A stretch of DNA of 64,000 nt from Pseudocercospora fijiensis CIRAD86 (GCF_000340215.1 NW_006921537.1:3269685-3333684), one strand, 5' to 3'. Shown: positions 1-12,365, counted from the stretch's first letter. The notes: generated by a model from the sequence alone, not told the origin. A program made the numbers and translations.

Positions 1-3000
1 CTAAGGCTGCCGCGGTATCTAGATTCGCTATATAGATCGTTACTCTAGCCGAGGTTGTAACGGTAGCTATCCCCGTATCTACTAAGATCTTCGTAGTATC
101 GGAAGGGTAGTCTAGGTCTATTAAGTCTATCTCGTCGTTTTCGCTAAGTCCGTAAATAGTAGGTTAAGATTTACGGATCCGCCGGAATTATAGGCCTACT
201 CTAGCCTAATCGCGATTTGCGGAGTCTTTAGCTAGAGGCGGAATTAACTAAAGCTAGCCTATAGCGTCGCTTTAAAAAACTGCTAGTAACTATAGGTCTA
301 TCGATTCGGATATATAGTAGAGCCTATTTATTAGTCGTAGATCTCGTCTAAGAGGCGCGCCGCTAATCTTACGCTCTATCGACCTAGGGTCGGTATCGAA
401 CTCGTCGATCTAGTAGAAATTATCTAGCTATAGTTCCTACAATTCGCCTATACTTCGATATCGCTAAATAATTAAGTCGTTATCGTAGCTAAGGTTGCGG
501 ACCTATACCGCTAGTATCTCTAGTCCGGCTATATAGGTATATACTACCGCCGTATTAGGGAGGCCTAGTAGATTTAGCGTAAAGAGGAAGTCCCTATTTG
601 CGTCCTTTAGGGCGTCGGCTTTATCGATTTGTATCTTAGCTATAACGGCTATACGTAGTAGTACTCTTAGTCTATCTATAGACTTAATATTAGCGCGTAG
701 GAAACGATTAGATTTTAGCGAATAGGCGATCGGTATAAGCGCGCCGTCGTTTCCTATTATCTCGATATATCTAGCGCCTATATAGATAATAAATCCTACG
801 GGCGTTATAATATCTGTCCCGAGGAGTGTATTATAGGGTAAGTTTAGTATTACCCTTACTAGCTATTTAATATAGGCTAGAGCGGGTAACTAAGAATACC
901 TAGCGAAGATAGGAAAGTATATCGATAAATTAATCTATTGCTCGTACTATATACTTCTAGCTAAACTACGGAATTCTAGAGGTTGCTTAAGATACTAAAT
1001 ATCGTCCTGCCCTAGTTGTATAGTTAGCTACCCCCGGTCTATTATAGATACTTTAGTACTAGTATCGAGGTAAACGCGCTTAAAATCCCCTTCTAGAGAA
1101 AGGGCGCAGTTCGCTTCGACGATATCGTAATATCTAAAGGTATAAGCTAGGTCTCCCGGAGGGAGTTTTACTAAGTAGGGTATAATTTGCAATTCCTATT
1201 AAGGGCGTTCTCGCATATAATAGACCTATAGTATAAGGTTATTAATAGTACCGAAGAAGCGCTTCCCTACGCGAGCCTTCCTATCGTCGATAAGGGAAGA
1301 AATCTTCGAGGTACTCGATAAAATCGTATAGTACTACGCCTCTCTCGCTAAGGGCGTAGCCTTAGCTATTTAGGCGATATAGTAGACTTAGAGCTGCTCC
1401 GTAACTAATATTATAGTATTCTAAGCATTTAGCGCGTCTAGATTAATCGGGGACCTCCCGATAGTAGTCGCTACGCCCGCTAGGATATCTAGTAGCAAAT
1501 CTAATATATAGATAGAGCTAGGCGTAGTCTACTATAGAGCGATCGTAGCGGAAGAATCTTCTATAGGAAAAGCTACGCCCGCTAGCGTAGGCGTATAATC
1601 CGCTATAGGAGGGCGCGATACCGATATAGACTAGAATATTTAGGCTTAGACATCTATTAATAGACTAGAGGTCGCGGGCTATAGTACTAGAAGTATAGGT
1701 ATCGATATTTAGCTAGGCTATCCTACTATAATCGTTATTGCTAGGTATAAAGATATTTGCTTATCCGGTAGTAAGCGACCCGGCGACTTCGGGAGTTCCG
1801 CTACCGCTAGGGATTCTAGAATTTCCGGTAGACTTGCGGTTTTATACTAGCTAGCAGTAACTAGTTTTACTTCTAGCTCGAGGAGTTTTCCGGAGCTAGC
1901 TCGTAAAGAATATTCGTACGCTTCTTAGTAGCGTCCTTAGGGTACGTATAATCGAGGTAGCTATTAAAAAACTCGTTAGCCGAGCGGAAAACCTCTCCGT
2001 ATATATTATAACGCGTCTACCGACCTTCGGGTCGCGTCTTATCGCGTTAAGGCTAGGCATTTACCTTAGGTCTACGAACCTGCGGCTAGGCGTAGTATAC
2101 TAGAGTTAACTATAGATTTATAGAGGGAAGAGCTTAGTCCTCTTCTACCTCGATACCGCCGATATCCTCGCCGGCTATATACTAATCCTCGGCCTACTCT
2201 CCGCCCTCGGCTTAGATAGTATTATCGTATTCTAGTTCTTAATAGTTAGTCTCCTACCCTAGGTCTACTAAATCGTAGAAGAACGTAGCTTTACTACGAG
2301 CCTAGGAATTTACGGGAATGCCTTAGCCTCTTATATTTCCGAAATTCGTCTACTATCTCTAAGGATTCGGATACTACGGGAGACCGCGGGCGTCTACTAT
2401 TTTCTCGTTTACGCTTACGTTTGCGCCCTATAGTCTCTAGCGGCTATAGACCTATAATCTAGGCTAACGGCGTTGCTAGAATGTATTAGGTTACTACCGA
2501 TTATAGGGATTGTTGTTTCTAAGGAAAGACGAGCGTCTAGTATTAAAACGAGACCTAGACGCGAACCTAGGGTCTACGAACCTATCCTATACCGAATCGC
2601 TACGTCGAAGGTTTAACTTACTATTATAGTAGCCGGTAGTAGTGCTACCTAGAGGATATAACTCTACCTATATCGTATAATAGGCTTACATTATATCGAT
2701 AAGCGTTTAATACGTCTATAATAGTATAGGCGTATTAAGATCGCTACGTAGCTCTAGTACGATCTTCCGGAAGGTATAGTTAATTTGCCCTATAAGTAAC
2801 TCCGTACCGCTTTACTACGCTAAACGTATAACGTTAATAACGAATTCGCTTACGCTCTTTCGGGCCGCGACTTCCTTAATACGATATTGTTCCGATTCTA
2901 ATTCGCGCGCCGCGACTAAGGGGTCTAATTAGAACTGCTCGCGTAAGGCCTCCTTCTATCGCTCGATACCCGGGCTAGTTTAAAGGAGCGTACGTCGATC

Positions 3001-5400
3001 GTTAGTAAGGCCGTAAAGGTACTAAGCTAAGGCGGAGCCCTAAAGGCATCTATATAGTAATAGACGCAGGGTTGCTACTAGATATTCGCCTACTTAAATA
3101 GCTATATCGAGACGAGTAATAAAAGCAAAAACGTCTCGATAATAGGCCGTATTACTAATATATATAACTAGGCCTTTGCCCTTACTCTCCGGAAGGTCCT
3201 TATTAAAATACCTAACTTACTTAGGCTTAAACTTGTAGGGCGCGACCTCCTAGCTAAAGTCCGTAACTAGAGTATAAGGAGGACTAGCGTATAGTAGAGT
3301 ATATACGTCGGCGGGCTCGAACCTCGGGTCTATAAAGCCGGCCCTATCTTAGGTAGGCCTAGGATTGCCTTTAGCGTTAAGGCCTCTATAGGCGTAGCGT
3401 TCCGAGCTAATCTCTAGCACGATACTAGCTCGAGCATTCCGATTCTAATTAGCTAGCTACTTAGCTCTAGTCGTACCTTAGCTAGTTCGGCTATATATCG
3501 TATAAAGATTTCTATATCGCTGCTACCCCGGTAGCCTAGAATAGTTATTATTCGGTCGTAGGGCCGCTAAGGCGGCGCTATTAGACTATATTACCTCTAC
3601 TAGTTTTCCTACTAATGCCTCTAGCTTATCGTATCTAGTATTGTCGTTATTAGCGCTAGCGGAGGTATTGTTATTCCTATTATTCCTAGTATTAGTATTA
3701 GTAGTAGCGTTGTTATTAGCGGTAACCTCGTCGTTAAAGTGCCTAGTAGACTTAGCATTTCTCCTTCGACGTCGCTATTCGTCGGTAAGGAACAATTTAG
3801 GGATGCTATTCGTATCGATAGTATAGCGCTATTCTAAGGCTATCGGAGGTAGTGCTCTACTAGCTTCTATACCCTTATCTCTGCTCTTGTTCTTAGCTCT
3901 TATAGCCTCCTTACGGCCTTCGTTAAACGCTTATTAGATTTAGGCCTATATCTCGATCTCGTAAGCCTCGCGCTACTCGTCTAGTGCCCTCTATAGACGT
4001 ATACGATCCGCAGCTCGATTATTATCTACCTTAGTGCGTTGCTCGGCTAGCTACTAAGCTACCTAGGACTTTATTTATCTAATTTTATCTCGCTATTTAG
4101 CGCCGGCTATACTATTCGCTAGTACTATAGATCCTAGAGCCTACTTACCCGATATATCTTCTCCCTCTAGCTAGGAATCCGGTAGTAAGCTAAGTATCGA
4201 ACTGCTAGATACCGAGATTAATAAGCTCTCGCGAGGCTTAGGAGGCGGGTCGTCTTTACGAAAGGCACCGAAATTCTTAAAAACGTTACCCGTTAGCGGG
4301 TTGATTTTAAAAGACTCCCTACGTCTATTAGGCTTAGCTTAGCCTAAGTTCTCGTCTTTAATTAAGCGACGGACGCCCTACTTCTCTAGTCGTAGAGGGA
4401 TATAAACCTTATAGCGACGTAGCTAATTCTCGCCTACGGCCGGATTCTCGTTAGTAGACTTAAGGTGTTCTGCTAGCTACTAAGCGAAGTATAGGCTATC
4501 CGACTAGTACGAAGTTAGGCGATATACTTGTCGTATAGCGGAAAGCGATAGGGAGTTGTCGTTAACCTACGAACTAATAATCTTAGCGTATATCTAAGGT
4601 TTAGGAGTCGCGTCTTTATTTGTATCCGGAATACGGGACTATAACCTTAGGCGACGTAGAGGTTTAGCCTCCTCCGGATCCTCGCACTACTCGGTAATAG
4701 CGATAACTCTATACCTAAGATCCTTCTCGAATAGCTTGTTTAGACACTACCTTAGTTTCGAGAAGGCTAATAGTATATATACCGTATAAACTAGGTAGTA
4801 TCTATCTTCCTTTAATTCGGGAAGAGTGCAATCTTCCTAGGCTATAGGCGGCGGGTCGTTCGGAGATTCCTAGTCCTTTAATGCTATAAGCTCTCTTATT
4901 AAGGCGTAGATATTGCTACTAAGAGACGGAATAGGGCACTGTCTTAATATTAACCGTAGGTATAGACGTAGTAGCTACCGTAAGAGTAATCGGAACCTTC
5001 TATGTCCTTATATCTAAAAGGGGAAGTTAGGAGGGTTAGGTGCCTAGCTCCTACTAACCCGAAATGTCGTTCCTACTCTTAGCAAGTAAGGGTATTAATA
5101 GAGGGAGCGTAAAGCGCGCCGCGGCGCTAGGCTAGGTCTATCGTCAATTTCCGTACCGATTCGCTAGTAGGTCTCGTATGTTTTCGTACTAAATTATAGC
5201 CTCTTTCTTATAGTATAGCTACGGCGTTTAATAGTGCGGAAAGTAGTATTAGAGTAGTTCGTTAGGACTCTCCTTCGGCGCGGAGGACTTTCGCCTTAGA
5301 GAGGGGAATAGTAAACCGTAGTTTAGATAGTCCGTTTAGAGACGGTTAGTACGTGTTTTACGCTAGTACTCGAAGCGAAGCTACTATTTTGTTATATATC
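1..5400 (-). mobile_element. RIP-degraded retroelement, Gag-like coding remnant
   Basis: CA and TG dinucleotides are almost absent and TA is very common, the footprint of RIP. No long ORF survives, but the minus strand keeps one frame over several kb, broken mainly by TAG/TAA where Gln or Trp is expected. Between about 3,300 and 2,600 it resembles a fungal retrotransposon capsid (Gag-like) domain, and near 2,400 there is a basic Lys/Arg-rich stretch. The N-terminal part (about 4,700-4,200) is charged and unfamiliar. I see no LTR pair or target duplication, so the borders are unknown and the left end may lie outside the window. The assignment to a Gag-like protein rests on remembered family resemblance only. 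Nothing here looks like a functional gene. Confidence 0.4.
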
Positions 5401-5489
5401 GTATATTATAAAGTAGATGATTATTCTAAGTCTATCTAGGCTTAGAGAAGTATATACTATAGGAGGCTAGGGCCTCCTGCCTAGCCTAT

Positions 5490-8400
5490 GCCTATGCCTG
5501 CCTTCGTAATAGAAACCCTCCTTAAGCCGAAGTACGACTTAGGTCTAGCAGAGCCGTAGCTAAGTATAACTATAGCAAGATTACTAAGATTGCTATAGCT
5601 GCTACTACAAAAGATGCTTAGAAGCTAGCTAACCTAACAACCCTAGCTAAAGCCCTAAAAAGGCCTAACTAGGATGAATAGAGAAAAGCCGTTATAAAGG
5701 AGATAAGGTCTCTTAAAAAGTCTAGTACAATCGAGTGGATTCTAGCCGAATCCCTACTAAAAGGCAGAACACCTCTAATAGGAAAATGGGTTTTTAAGAT
5801 TAAATACCTGCTAGACGGCTCTATTAACAAATATAAGGCAAGATAGACAGCTAGAGGCTTTACATAGAAGCAAGGTCTTAACTATATTAACACCTATGCT
5901 CCTATACTAAGAGCAGCTACTACTAGACTTGTCCTTAGGCTTTTAGTAAACAAAAACTAGAAGCGAAGATAGGTTGATATCGAGACTGCTTTCTTAAATC
6001 CCCCTCTAAACAAAGAGATTTTTATTAGACCCCTAGAAGGCGCGCACCTGTTTAAGAAGCACCCTCTAAAGTAGATTATCCGTATTAGAAAAGGATTATA
6101 TAGTCTTAAGCAGGCTGCTAATCTCTAGCACTATAATGCTTTAGACACTCTTCGTTAACTTAGCCTAAGTAGGACAAAGAGTAACTGTTGCCTATAGCAA
6201 GGTAATAGTATTCTTGTCCTCCTTTATATAGATAACTTCTAAATCTTTAGAACCTCTAAGGCAAAGATCGATACTCTAATTGAAGGTCTTCGTAAGAAGT
6301 ACACAATTAAGATTGTTACGTCTAACCTGTTTCTAGGCCTTTATCTAAAGGAAGACAAGGAGGGAAACCTTACTGTCTCCTAGATACACTATACTAAAGA
6401 GAAGCTTTAGAAGTATAGCTTAGACTAGTACAAGCTAATAAAGCATCTACTTAAGAAGCTTTACGAGCCTCTTACAACCCCCTATAACCGTTAGGACTAC
6501 TAGCTATTTAATACCATAATTAGTAAAATGCAGTTTCTAGCTAACTAGACTAGACTAGACATTAGCTATGCCGTCAACCACCTTGCTAGGTTCCTTTAGA
6601 ATCCCGGACCTAAGCATGTTATAGCTGCTAAACATCTCTAGAGGTATATTGCTAGTATAGTTAATAAAGGACTTGTCTTTAGAAAGAAGAAAACTTTAGA
6701 ATTTCAGGCATACTCTAACGCAGACTTTGCTAGTAACCCTTTATTATTAAGATTAATATTAGGCGCCCTTGTACTTCTTAATAACACTCTAATTATATAG
6801 AGATTATAGCTCTAGAAGGAAGTCGTGCTCTCTAGCACTAAAGTAGAGTATATTGCTCTAATAGAAGCATATAGAGAAATCTGCTAGCTCCGAAATTTGA
6901 TAACTGAGCTTTAACTACTTACTAGGGAAGAAGTCAACAGGATTTATATCTAGGTAGACAACTAGTTAGCCATTTCCCTTGTTAAGGACTACACTAATTC
7001 TAAGAGGTTAAGGCACGTTTCCCTTAGGAACTACTACTATAGAGAACAGTATATCTAGGGAAAGATTAGTATCGAATTCGTTACTACTAACAAACAGCTA
7101 GCGGACTGTTTTACTAAGCCTAAATCTCTAAACAAAATTCTCTAATAACACAGCGTCTCTAGGACAAACTCCTAAGTTACTCCTTTAGAAAGAAAAATCT
7201 TATTTGTAGGATTAGAAAACAAGCTTTATACACTTATTGAATTTCATTCTAATTTCTAGAAACAGCCTAGCTACACTATACAGTCTGAGCTGCAAAATTT
7301 CTTTTATAACAACATTAAGACCAAGCAGGAAGAAATACCCTAGCCCTTAAGAGTTAGAAACTCTCTAATGCTGTAAGGCTTTTACTAATCTAGACTGCCT
7401 AGCCTATTTTAAAATCAAAAACATATATTATAGCTCTCTGTCTACTAGAAAAAACCGAATCTCCCTAATTAGCTACCTATCTTAGTATTACTGTCTTCGT
7501 GATTAGAGAAACCCCTCTAAGGACTACTAGAATTACGAGTCGAGCTAGGACTAGTAGACAACCTAGAACCTAGACTACGACTACGTCCCTAAGCAGTAGC
7601 CTAGGCATAAGCATTTACCTGCTATAGCAGCAAATTCGCTACTGCCTAAGCGCTCTAAGGAGTACTCTAATCGATACTAGACGGGACTAGTACGTATAGA
7701 CGACGCTAATTAGTGCCTACTCTACTCCCCGGATTGCGAGGCGGTAGAGGCGCTATAGGCGTCTAACGATTCGTATTAGAGCGTAGCCGAGAGACGTAAC
7801 CTAACAAAAAGAATTAGTGTTTTTGCTTTAAAAAAATTGTATAAGACTAGATTCAACTTACTAGAGAACTCGCATTAACTATAATAATTTAGGCTAGTAT
7901 AGTTAGTGCAAGCGCCCTTTAGGAAAGCGATATCCTAACCGTTAATTCGATAACTTAGAGTTATACACTCTAAGTACGGACCCTTTAACTACTTACAAGG
8001 ACCGTACTAGCTGTTACTAGTATATACGCGTCTAGCAGCAGCCGTATATATAAGCGCGGCAGGTAAGTAGTTAACATTCGATTTTAAGCCTAAATTGAAT
8101 GCCTTAGCCGCCTTACGTAGACGCGGAGGCACACTTAGAAACAGCCGAGTATTATCCTAGCTCGTAATAAAATGCCTAACATTAACGTTGCGTAGCTAAG
8201 GCGGAGTCTACTCCGGACTAATATTAGTTAAGCACTAGATGATTCTCTAGAGAATCGCGACAGTTAACTAAACTTTCTTAAGGACTGCGCCTAGTTAGCA
8301 AATTATTAGAAAGGGGAAACTCTAATAGCAACACTTACTAGTCTCTATAAGCTAGAGCTTATTATAACGCGAAGGGTGCCGATTCTTGTTTAGATTATTA

Positions 8401-8828
8401 CTACCGCCGCCGCTACTACTACTACCTATACTCCCTAGGCTAGGGTAAAGAATTATCGCTATAATAAAGTCTCGGCTAGCTATTAGACTTAAAAAGTTTT
8501 AGTAAGAATTTAAATTCTAGTAGAGGCTACTAGTACTTAGGGGATTGCCGAAGAGTGGATTGTAAAAGTTTAAGTTGTCTAGTTAAGGTTAAGTGTCTTT
8601 TATAGGCGCCTGCTAACCCTACAATTACGACTAAGGACATTACTTTAAAGCAAACCAATTAGCAAACATTGTAATATAAGCACGTACAAGTAGTATAGCA
8701 TATAAAGCTGCATATAAAGCAGATATAGTCTAATATCTAAAAGTAGTTAGAAGATAAAGTGAAGCTCTAAGCCTAGATTTGAAGTGTCTAATCTGAATAG
8801 CACATTATCTCTACCTAAGGGGGAGTAT
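5490..8828 (+). mobile_element. Degenerate Ty1/Copia retrotransposon, 3' part
   Basis: From about 5,640 to 7,145 the plus strand reads as Copia reverse transcriptase followed by RNase H, interrupted by many TAG/TAA codons. Recognisable pieces are the KWVFKIK block near 5,790, the ARGFT block near 5,850, a TAFLNPPL-like block near 5,990, the catalytic YIDD box decayed to YIDN near 6,230, and the SSTKVEYIAL RNase H block near 6,830. Gag, protease and integrase are not seen, so the element is 5'-truncated. After pol come about 1.6 kb without recognisable coding, ending in a polypurine tract (AAGGGGGAG) at about 8,817-8,825 directly before an LTR-like start. Parts of 7,350-8,820 are less strongly mutated than the first 5 kb. 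Confidence 0.8.
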
Positions 8829-8968
8829 TGTAGTTTAGTTAGGTAATATGCTAGTTAGCTGATACCATTAGCTAACCTGTGCTAAGAGGAAGGACATACA
8901 ATAGCTATATTAACTGCAGTTTCTATAGCAGGCTCCTAATCCTTCTTTGTACAGTTATATAGTTGTCA
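8829..8968 (+). repeat. Copia 3' LTR (end uncertain)
   Basis: The sequence starts with TGTAG immediately after a polypurine tract, the arrangement expected for a Copia 3' LTR. It contains normal CA/TG dinucleotides, unlike the block to its left. A TG...CA end is possible at about 8,968, but no second copy is visible to fix the border. The LTR lies less than 300 bp upstream of the AlkB-like start codon. Confidence 0.45.
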
Positions 8969-9115
8969 ATCCGATGATTAGTTGCATCCTTAGCACGATT
9001 TACAACAGTCTCCGACCTGCACCTTCGGAAGCTACTGTAAGTTCATGTCGCGTTCGCTTGAAGTCATTAACAACATGCGTTGCTCACTGTCCGAACACAT
9101 GGATCTCACGGCGAT

Positions 9116-10468
9116 ATGGACAAGCACTACGGAGTCAAACAGCACAAGGCCAAACGGCTGAGGCCATCAGAAGAGGCGGAAGACATAGCAAGCACCGCAG
9201 ACACCGACGACAACCACGAGAGCACCGAATTCAAGCTCGCAGTATTGGCTTCTCTGCATCCGGACAAGACTCCCGAAGTGCATCTCGACTATCTGCTGGC
9301 ATATGAGGGGAGTGCGTACAAGGCTAGTCAGGCACTTAGCGGCAGAGTCGACCAAGTGGTCAAGAGGAAGCGCCCTACGACGCCTGGCTATCAGTCTTCG
9401 CTGGACTCCTTCGCCTCAAGAAAAGGCCCCGCCGATGGACACGCTTCAAGCAGTGGTAAACTGCTCACCAAGAAGGGCAAGACATTGCATCTGTATACGC
9501 CGAAAGAGATCGAGGAGAATACTCCATGTTCCATTGTTCACAACTTCCTACCAACAACACAAGCGGATGCCTTGCTGAGAGAGTTGCTTGAGGAGGCGCC
9601 GAGCATGAAACGTGGCACTTTCCAGCTGTTTGAGAGAACCGTGCAAAGTCCGCATACGTGGAAATTCTACGTTGATACGTTGGAGGATGTGAAGGTACAG
9701 AAAACGGAATACGTGTATGACGGCATCTACGAAGCAGATGTTTCGCAGACCACCCCAGAGATGCTCAAGGTCTCGGTGATTGTCAAGGAGGCAGTCAACA
9801 AGGAAGTCCAACGCCGCATGCGTGATTTCCAGCCCGAAGGCAAGAAGCTAAAGTTCCAGTCTCCAACGGCCTGGGAGCCTAATGCATCGTTCGTGAATTG
9901 CTATGATGGCGCCAAGGAGAATGTTGGCTGGCATTCAGATCATCTTACTTACCTTGGACCACGCGCTATCATTGGCAGCCTCTCGCTCGGCGTCGCCAGA
10001 GAATTCAGAGTTCGTCGTATCGTCCCACAAGTCGAAGCTACCTCGGCAGACGAACAAGGCCAGATTGCGATACACCTTCCCCATAACTCGCTGCTGGTAA
10101 TGCATGCAGAGATGCAAGAAGAATGGAAACATTCTATCGCCGCGGCGCAGACCGTTGAACCACATCCTCTCGCCGAGAACAAGCGACTTAACATTACGTA
10201 CCGATGCTATCAGCCATACCTCAACCCGAAATTCACGCCGCGATGTAGGTGCGGTGTGGCTTGTGTGCTGCGTTGTGTGCAGAAGAGACAGGTCACAAGA
10301 GGTAGGTACATGTGGATGTGCTATGCAAACTATACGCCTGGCAAGAAAGGCTGCTCATATTTTGTCTGGGCGGAATTCGATGAGCATGGCAGACCGCCTT
10401 GGGCAGAGGGATATTTAGGGAATGCCAACAAGCCTGAACCTGGAACCGAGAGATGGGATGAAGAATGA
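9116..10468 (+). CDS. AlkB-like 2OG-Fe(II) dioxygenase with CUE and GRF zinc-finger domains
   Basis: This single-exon gene encodes 450 aa. The first in-frame ATG is at 9116; a TAA lies in frame at 9068. Domain order: a CUE-like ubiquitin-binding helix bundle (about 36-80), a linker with QSSLDSF (93-99) that resembles a PCNA-binding PIP box, the AlkB dioxygenase fold (about 135-370), and a C-terminal GRF zinc finger (about 375-420). The Fe(II) ligands are visible as H273-x-D275 (GWHSD) and H339, with the 2OG-binding RxxxxxR at R357/R363. The GRF cysteines are C377, C379, C402 and C413. AlkB enzymes oxidatively remove alkyl groups from nucleic acid bases; GRF fingers bind single-stranded nucleic acid. 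A nuclear DNA-repair role is inferred. The three-domain layout recurs in ascomycete genomes, so the gene is probably intact. Confidence 0.9.
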   Translation: MDKHYGVKQHKAKRLRPSEEAEDIASTADTDDNHESTEFKLAVLASLHPDKTPEVHLDYLLAYEGSAYKASQALSGRVDQVVKRKRPTTPGYQSSLDSFASRKGPADGHASSSGKLLTKKGKTLHLYTPKEIEENTPCSIVHNFLPTTQADALLRELLEEAPSMKRGTFQLFERTVQSPHTWKFYVDTLEDVKVQKTEYVYDGIYEADVSQTTPEMLKVSVIVKEAVNKEVQRRMRDFQPEGKKLKFQSPTAWEPNASFVNCYDGAKENVGWHSDHLTYLGPRAIIGSLSLGVAREFRVRRIVPQVEATSADEQGQIAIHLPHNSLLVMHAEMQEEWKHSIAAAQTVEPHPLAENKRLNITYRCYQPYLNPKFTPRCRCGVACVLRCVQKRQVTRGRYMWMCYANYTPGKKGCSYFVWAEFDEHGRPPWAEGYLGNANKPEPGTERWDEE

Positions 10469-10889
10469 ACAGCTCTTGCATTTAGTCAGCGATAAATGTC
10501 ATCCACATCAGCACTGGTTTCGGCAAACGTGTGCAACAGTACCGTCTGTCTTTCACGGACCTGTGCATTGGGTATGCGAACTTGACACTCAAGCCTCAGG
10601 GATTTTTACAGGAGACTCTGAGGGCCATTGACCCAGTGACTGTCCGCGCCAACCGCCGGCCTGGCCGACTAGTGGGTTTAACGCAGCTGCGAAGCACATT
10701 TTCTTCGGGTGATAGATCAAAGATCGGCGAGGTTTGAGCTGTGACTGCCTGTCATCGTTAGAGGAGAGATGCCTGAAATCAAAATCAGTCCAATAAATGC
10801 AATGCCTCTTATTTCCTCCTCAGATCGGCCGAGATGGAAAAGATGTAAAATTTCGAAGTTTGATGAGGTCATCGTCGCTGCCAAATCCG
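10469..10889. other. Intergenic, no gene seen
   Basis: Ordinary-composition spacer after the AlkB-like gene. I see no convincing ORF, RNA gene or repeat here; the ~98-bp minisatellite begins at its right end. Confidence 0.6.
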
Positions 10890-11415
10890 GACGATCAAGT
10901 GAATGAAGGGAGACATCCACTAGCGCCCGAGAAACCGCAGCCAATTAAAGAGCACAGAATCTTCCAAGCGAGTGCGCGCCTAAACAGCACGATCAAAGTG
11001 AATGAAGTAAGGCATCCACTAGCGCCCGAGAAAACGGAGCTAATCAGAGAGCACAGAATTTTCCAAGCGATCGCGCGCCAAATCCGTACGATCAAGTGAA
11101 TGAAAGCAGACATCCACTAGCGCCCGACGAGCCGTAGCAAATCAGAGAGCACTGAATTCTCCAAGCGCGATCGCGCCTAGACAGGACGGTGAAGTGAATG
11201 AAAGCAGACGTCCACTAGCGCCCGAGGAGCGGCAGCCAATAAGAAAGCGTAGAATCTTCCAAGCGCGATCGCGCCTAAACAGGACGATCAAGTGACTTCC
11301 AAGCGAGCTCGCGCCTGAGTGAATGGAAGGATACATACACTAGCGCCCGAAGAGCCGCAGTCAATCAGAGGCTTTAGACTCTCCTACGCGAGCTCGCGCC
11401 TAAACAGGATGAGAT
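10890..11415. repeat. Minisatellite, five ~98-bp units
   Basis: The motif CACTAGCGCCCGA recurs at about 10,918, 11,017, 11,115, 11,213 and 11,338, giving spacings of 99, 98, 98 and 125 bp. Each unit runs: GTGAATGAA, a CATCCACTAGCGCCCGA core, an (A/G)CCGCAGCCAAT-like block, an AGAGCACAGAATCTTCCAAGC block, then a palindromic GCGCGATCGCGC or GCGAGCTCGCGC box. The last unit holds about 27 extra bases, a partial duplication of the palindrome end. Units differ by scattered substitutions and are not RIP-mutated. No coding function is apparent. Confidence 0.9.
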
Positions 11416-11542
11416 GAGGATTTTGTGATTGAGAGAGTTCTGATCATGGGAAGATTCACTGCGAACGGATACATCCATTTTATGAACGTCAACTTGCATT
11501 TAACGCCATCTGTAATTTCCAAGTTTGACATCAAATTCACAG

Positions 11543-12193
11543 CTATTGAAGACTCCTAACAGTCCGATTATCCTGCCACTGCAGACCACTATCAGTCCGA
11601 ATGAGCCATCTCTCCTCGCGAGCCGAAACATGTCTTTCCGTGAGTCTCTCACCATAAGGTATAGCTTTCCAACAATGCTCCCATTTCTTCATCAACTCGA
11701 AAGCGTTCCTCATCCCCGCCTTGACACTTTGGATTTCAACCACGTACAAAGGACTTCTCGGAATTTGAACCGTGTCGGCAAGATCTAATAGCAGGTCTGC
11801 AGCTTGCAGAAGCGCTTGAAACTCCGGTGCTGATGCATAGAGATTTTTGTAAGCGTCTTTATTGAGAAGGGCGTCTTTGGCGTCTGAGAGGGAGTATGAA
11901 TGGAAGGTGATGAGTTCCACTTGCTTGTGCAGCTGTTGCAGAGAGTCTTCGCCCATGGTCTCGTTGAAGTAGTATGTGTCGTTGGTGATGGCTTCAAGAG
12001 AGAGGTAGGCGGTGATGTTCATCGTAAGAATGTTGCAGAAGTGGTAGATGTGCCAGAGCAGATGTTCCGCAGACATTGGAGTGTCGATGGGGACAGGCGA
12101 GTTACTTGATTCGGATGAGCCGGATTTGTTGGCTTCGTCTTTGCTAGAATGCGTGGCGACCGCCAAGGCACTTTTGAGGCCTGCACGTGTCAT
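11543..12193 (-). CDS. Hypothetical protein, orphan
   Basis: I do not recognise this protein. From the ATG at 12,193 it is 216 aa; the frame is open a further 27 codons upstream (to about 12,274) without another ATG, so a spliced upstream exon is possible. The N-terminal ~45 residues are Ser/Asn-rich and basic and look disordered. The rest is predicted mostly helical with many Leu, Tyr and His. There is no signal peptide, membrane segment or known catalytic motif that I can see. The gene sits between the minisatellite and the IST1 gene, on the same strand as IST1 and 172 bp downstream of its stop. It may be a lineage-specific gene or a C-terminal fragment of a longer one. Confidence 0.5.
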   Translation of the reverse strand: MTRAGLKSALAVATHSSKDEANKSGSSESSNSPVPIDTPMSAEHLLWHIYHFCNILTMNITAYLSLEAITNDTYYFNETMGEDSLQQLHKQVELITFHSYSLSDAKDALLNKDAYKNLYASAPEFQALLQAADLLLDLADTVQIPRSPLYVVEIQSVKAGMRNAFELMKKWEHCWKAIPYGERLTERHVSAREERWLIRTDSGLQWQDNRTVRSLQ

Positions 12194-12365
12194 GCGTGGT
12201 TTGGGTTGTGATCTGATGTGATGCTGATCGAAGTCTTTAATGTGCTGTTGGACATACTCAGGCCACCACCACAAAGATTATAGCAAACTATTCATGCATG
12301 GCGAAGTGAGACTTCTTTCACTTGGAAGCCCTTCACTGCCACAGAGCACGAGAAATTGTTTGTAT

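Noticed and set aside
3641..3826. Hydrophobic 61-codon plus-strand frame that could look like a membrane protein
   Set aside because: It opposes the better minus-strand Gag-like frame in a RIP block; the Leu/Val richness comes from biased base composition.
10890..11415. CRISPR-like array at the minisatellite
   Set aside because: Units are long, contiguous and without unique spacers; the organism is a fungus.
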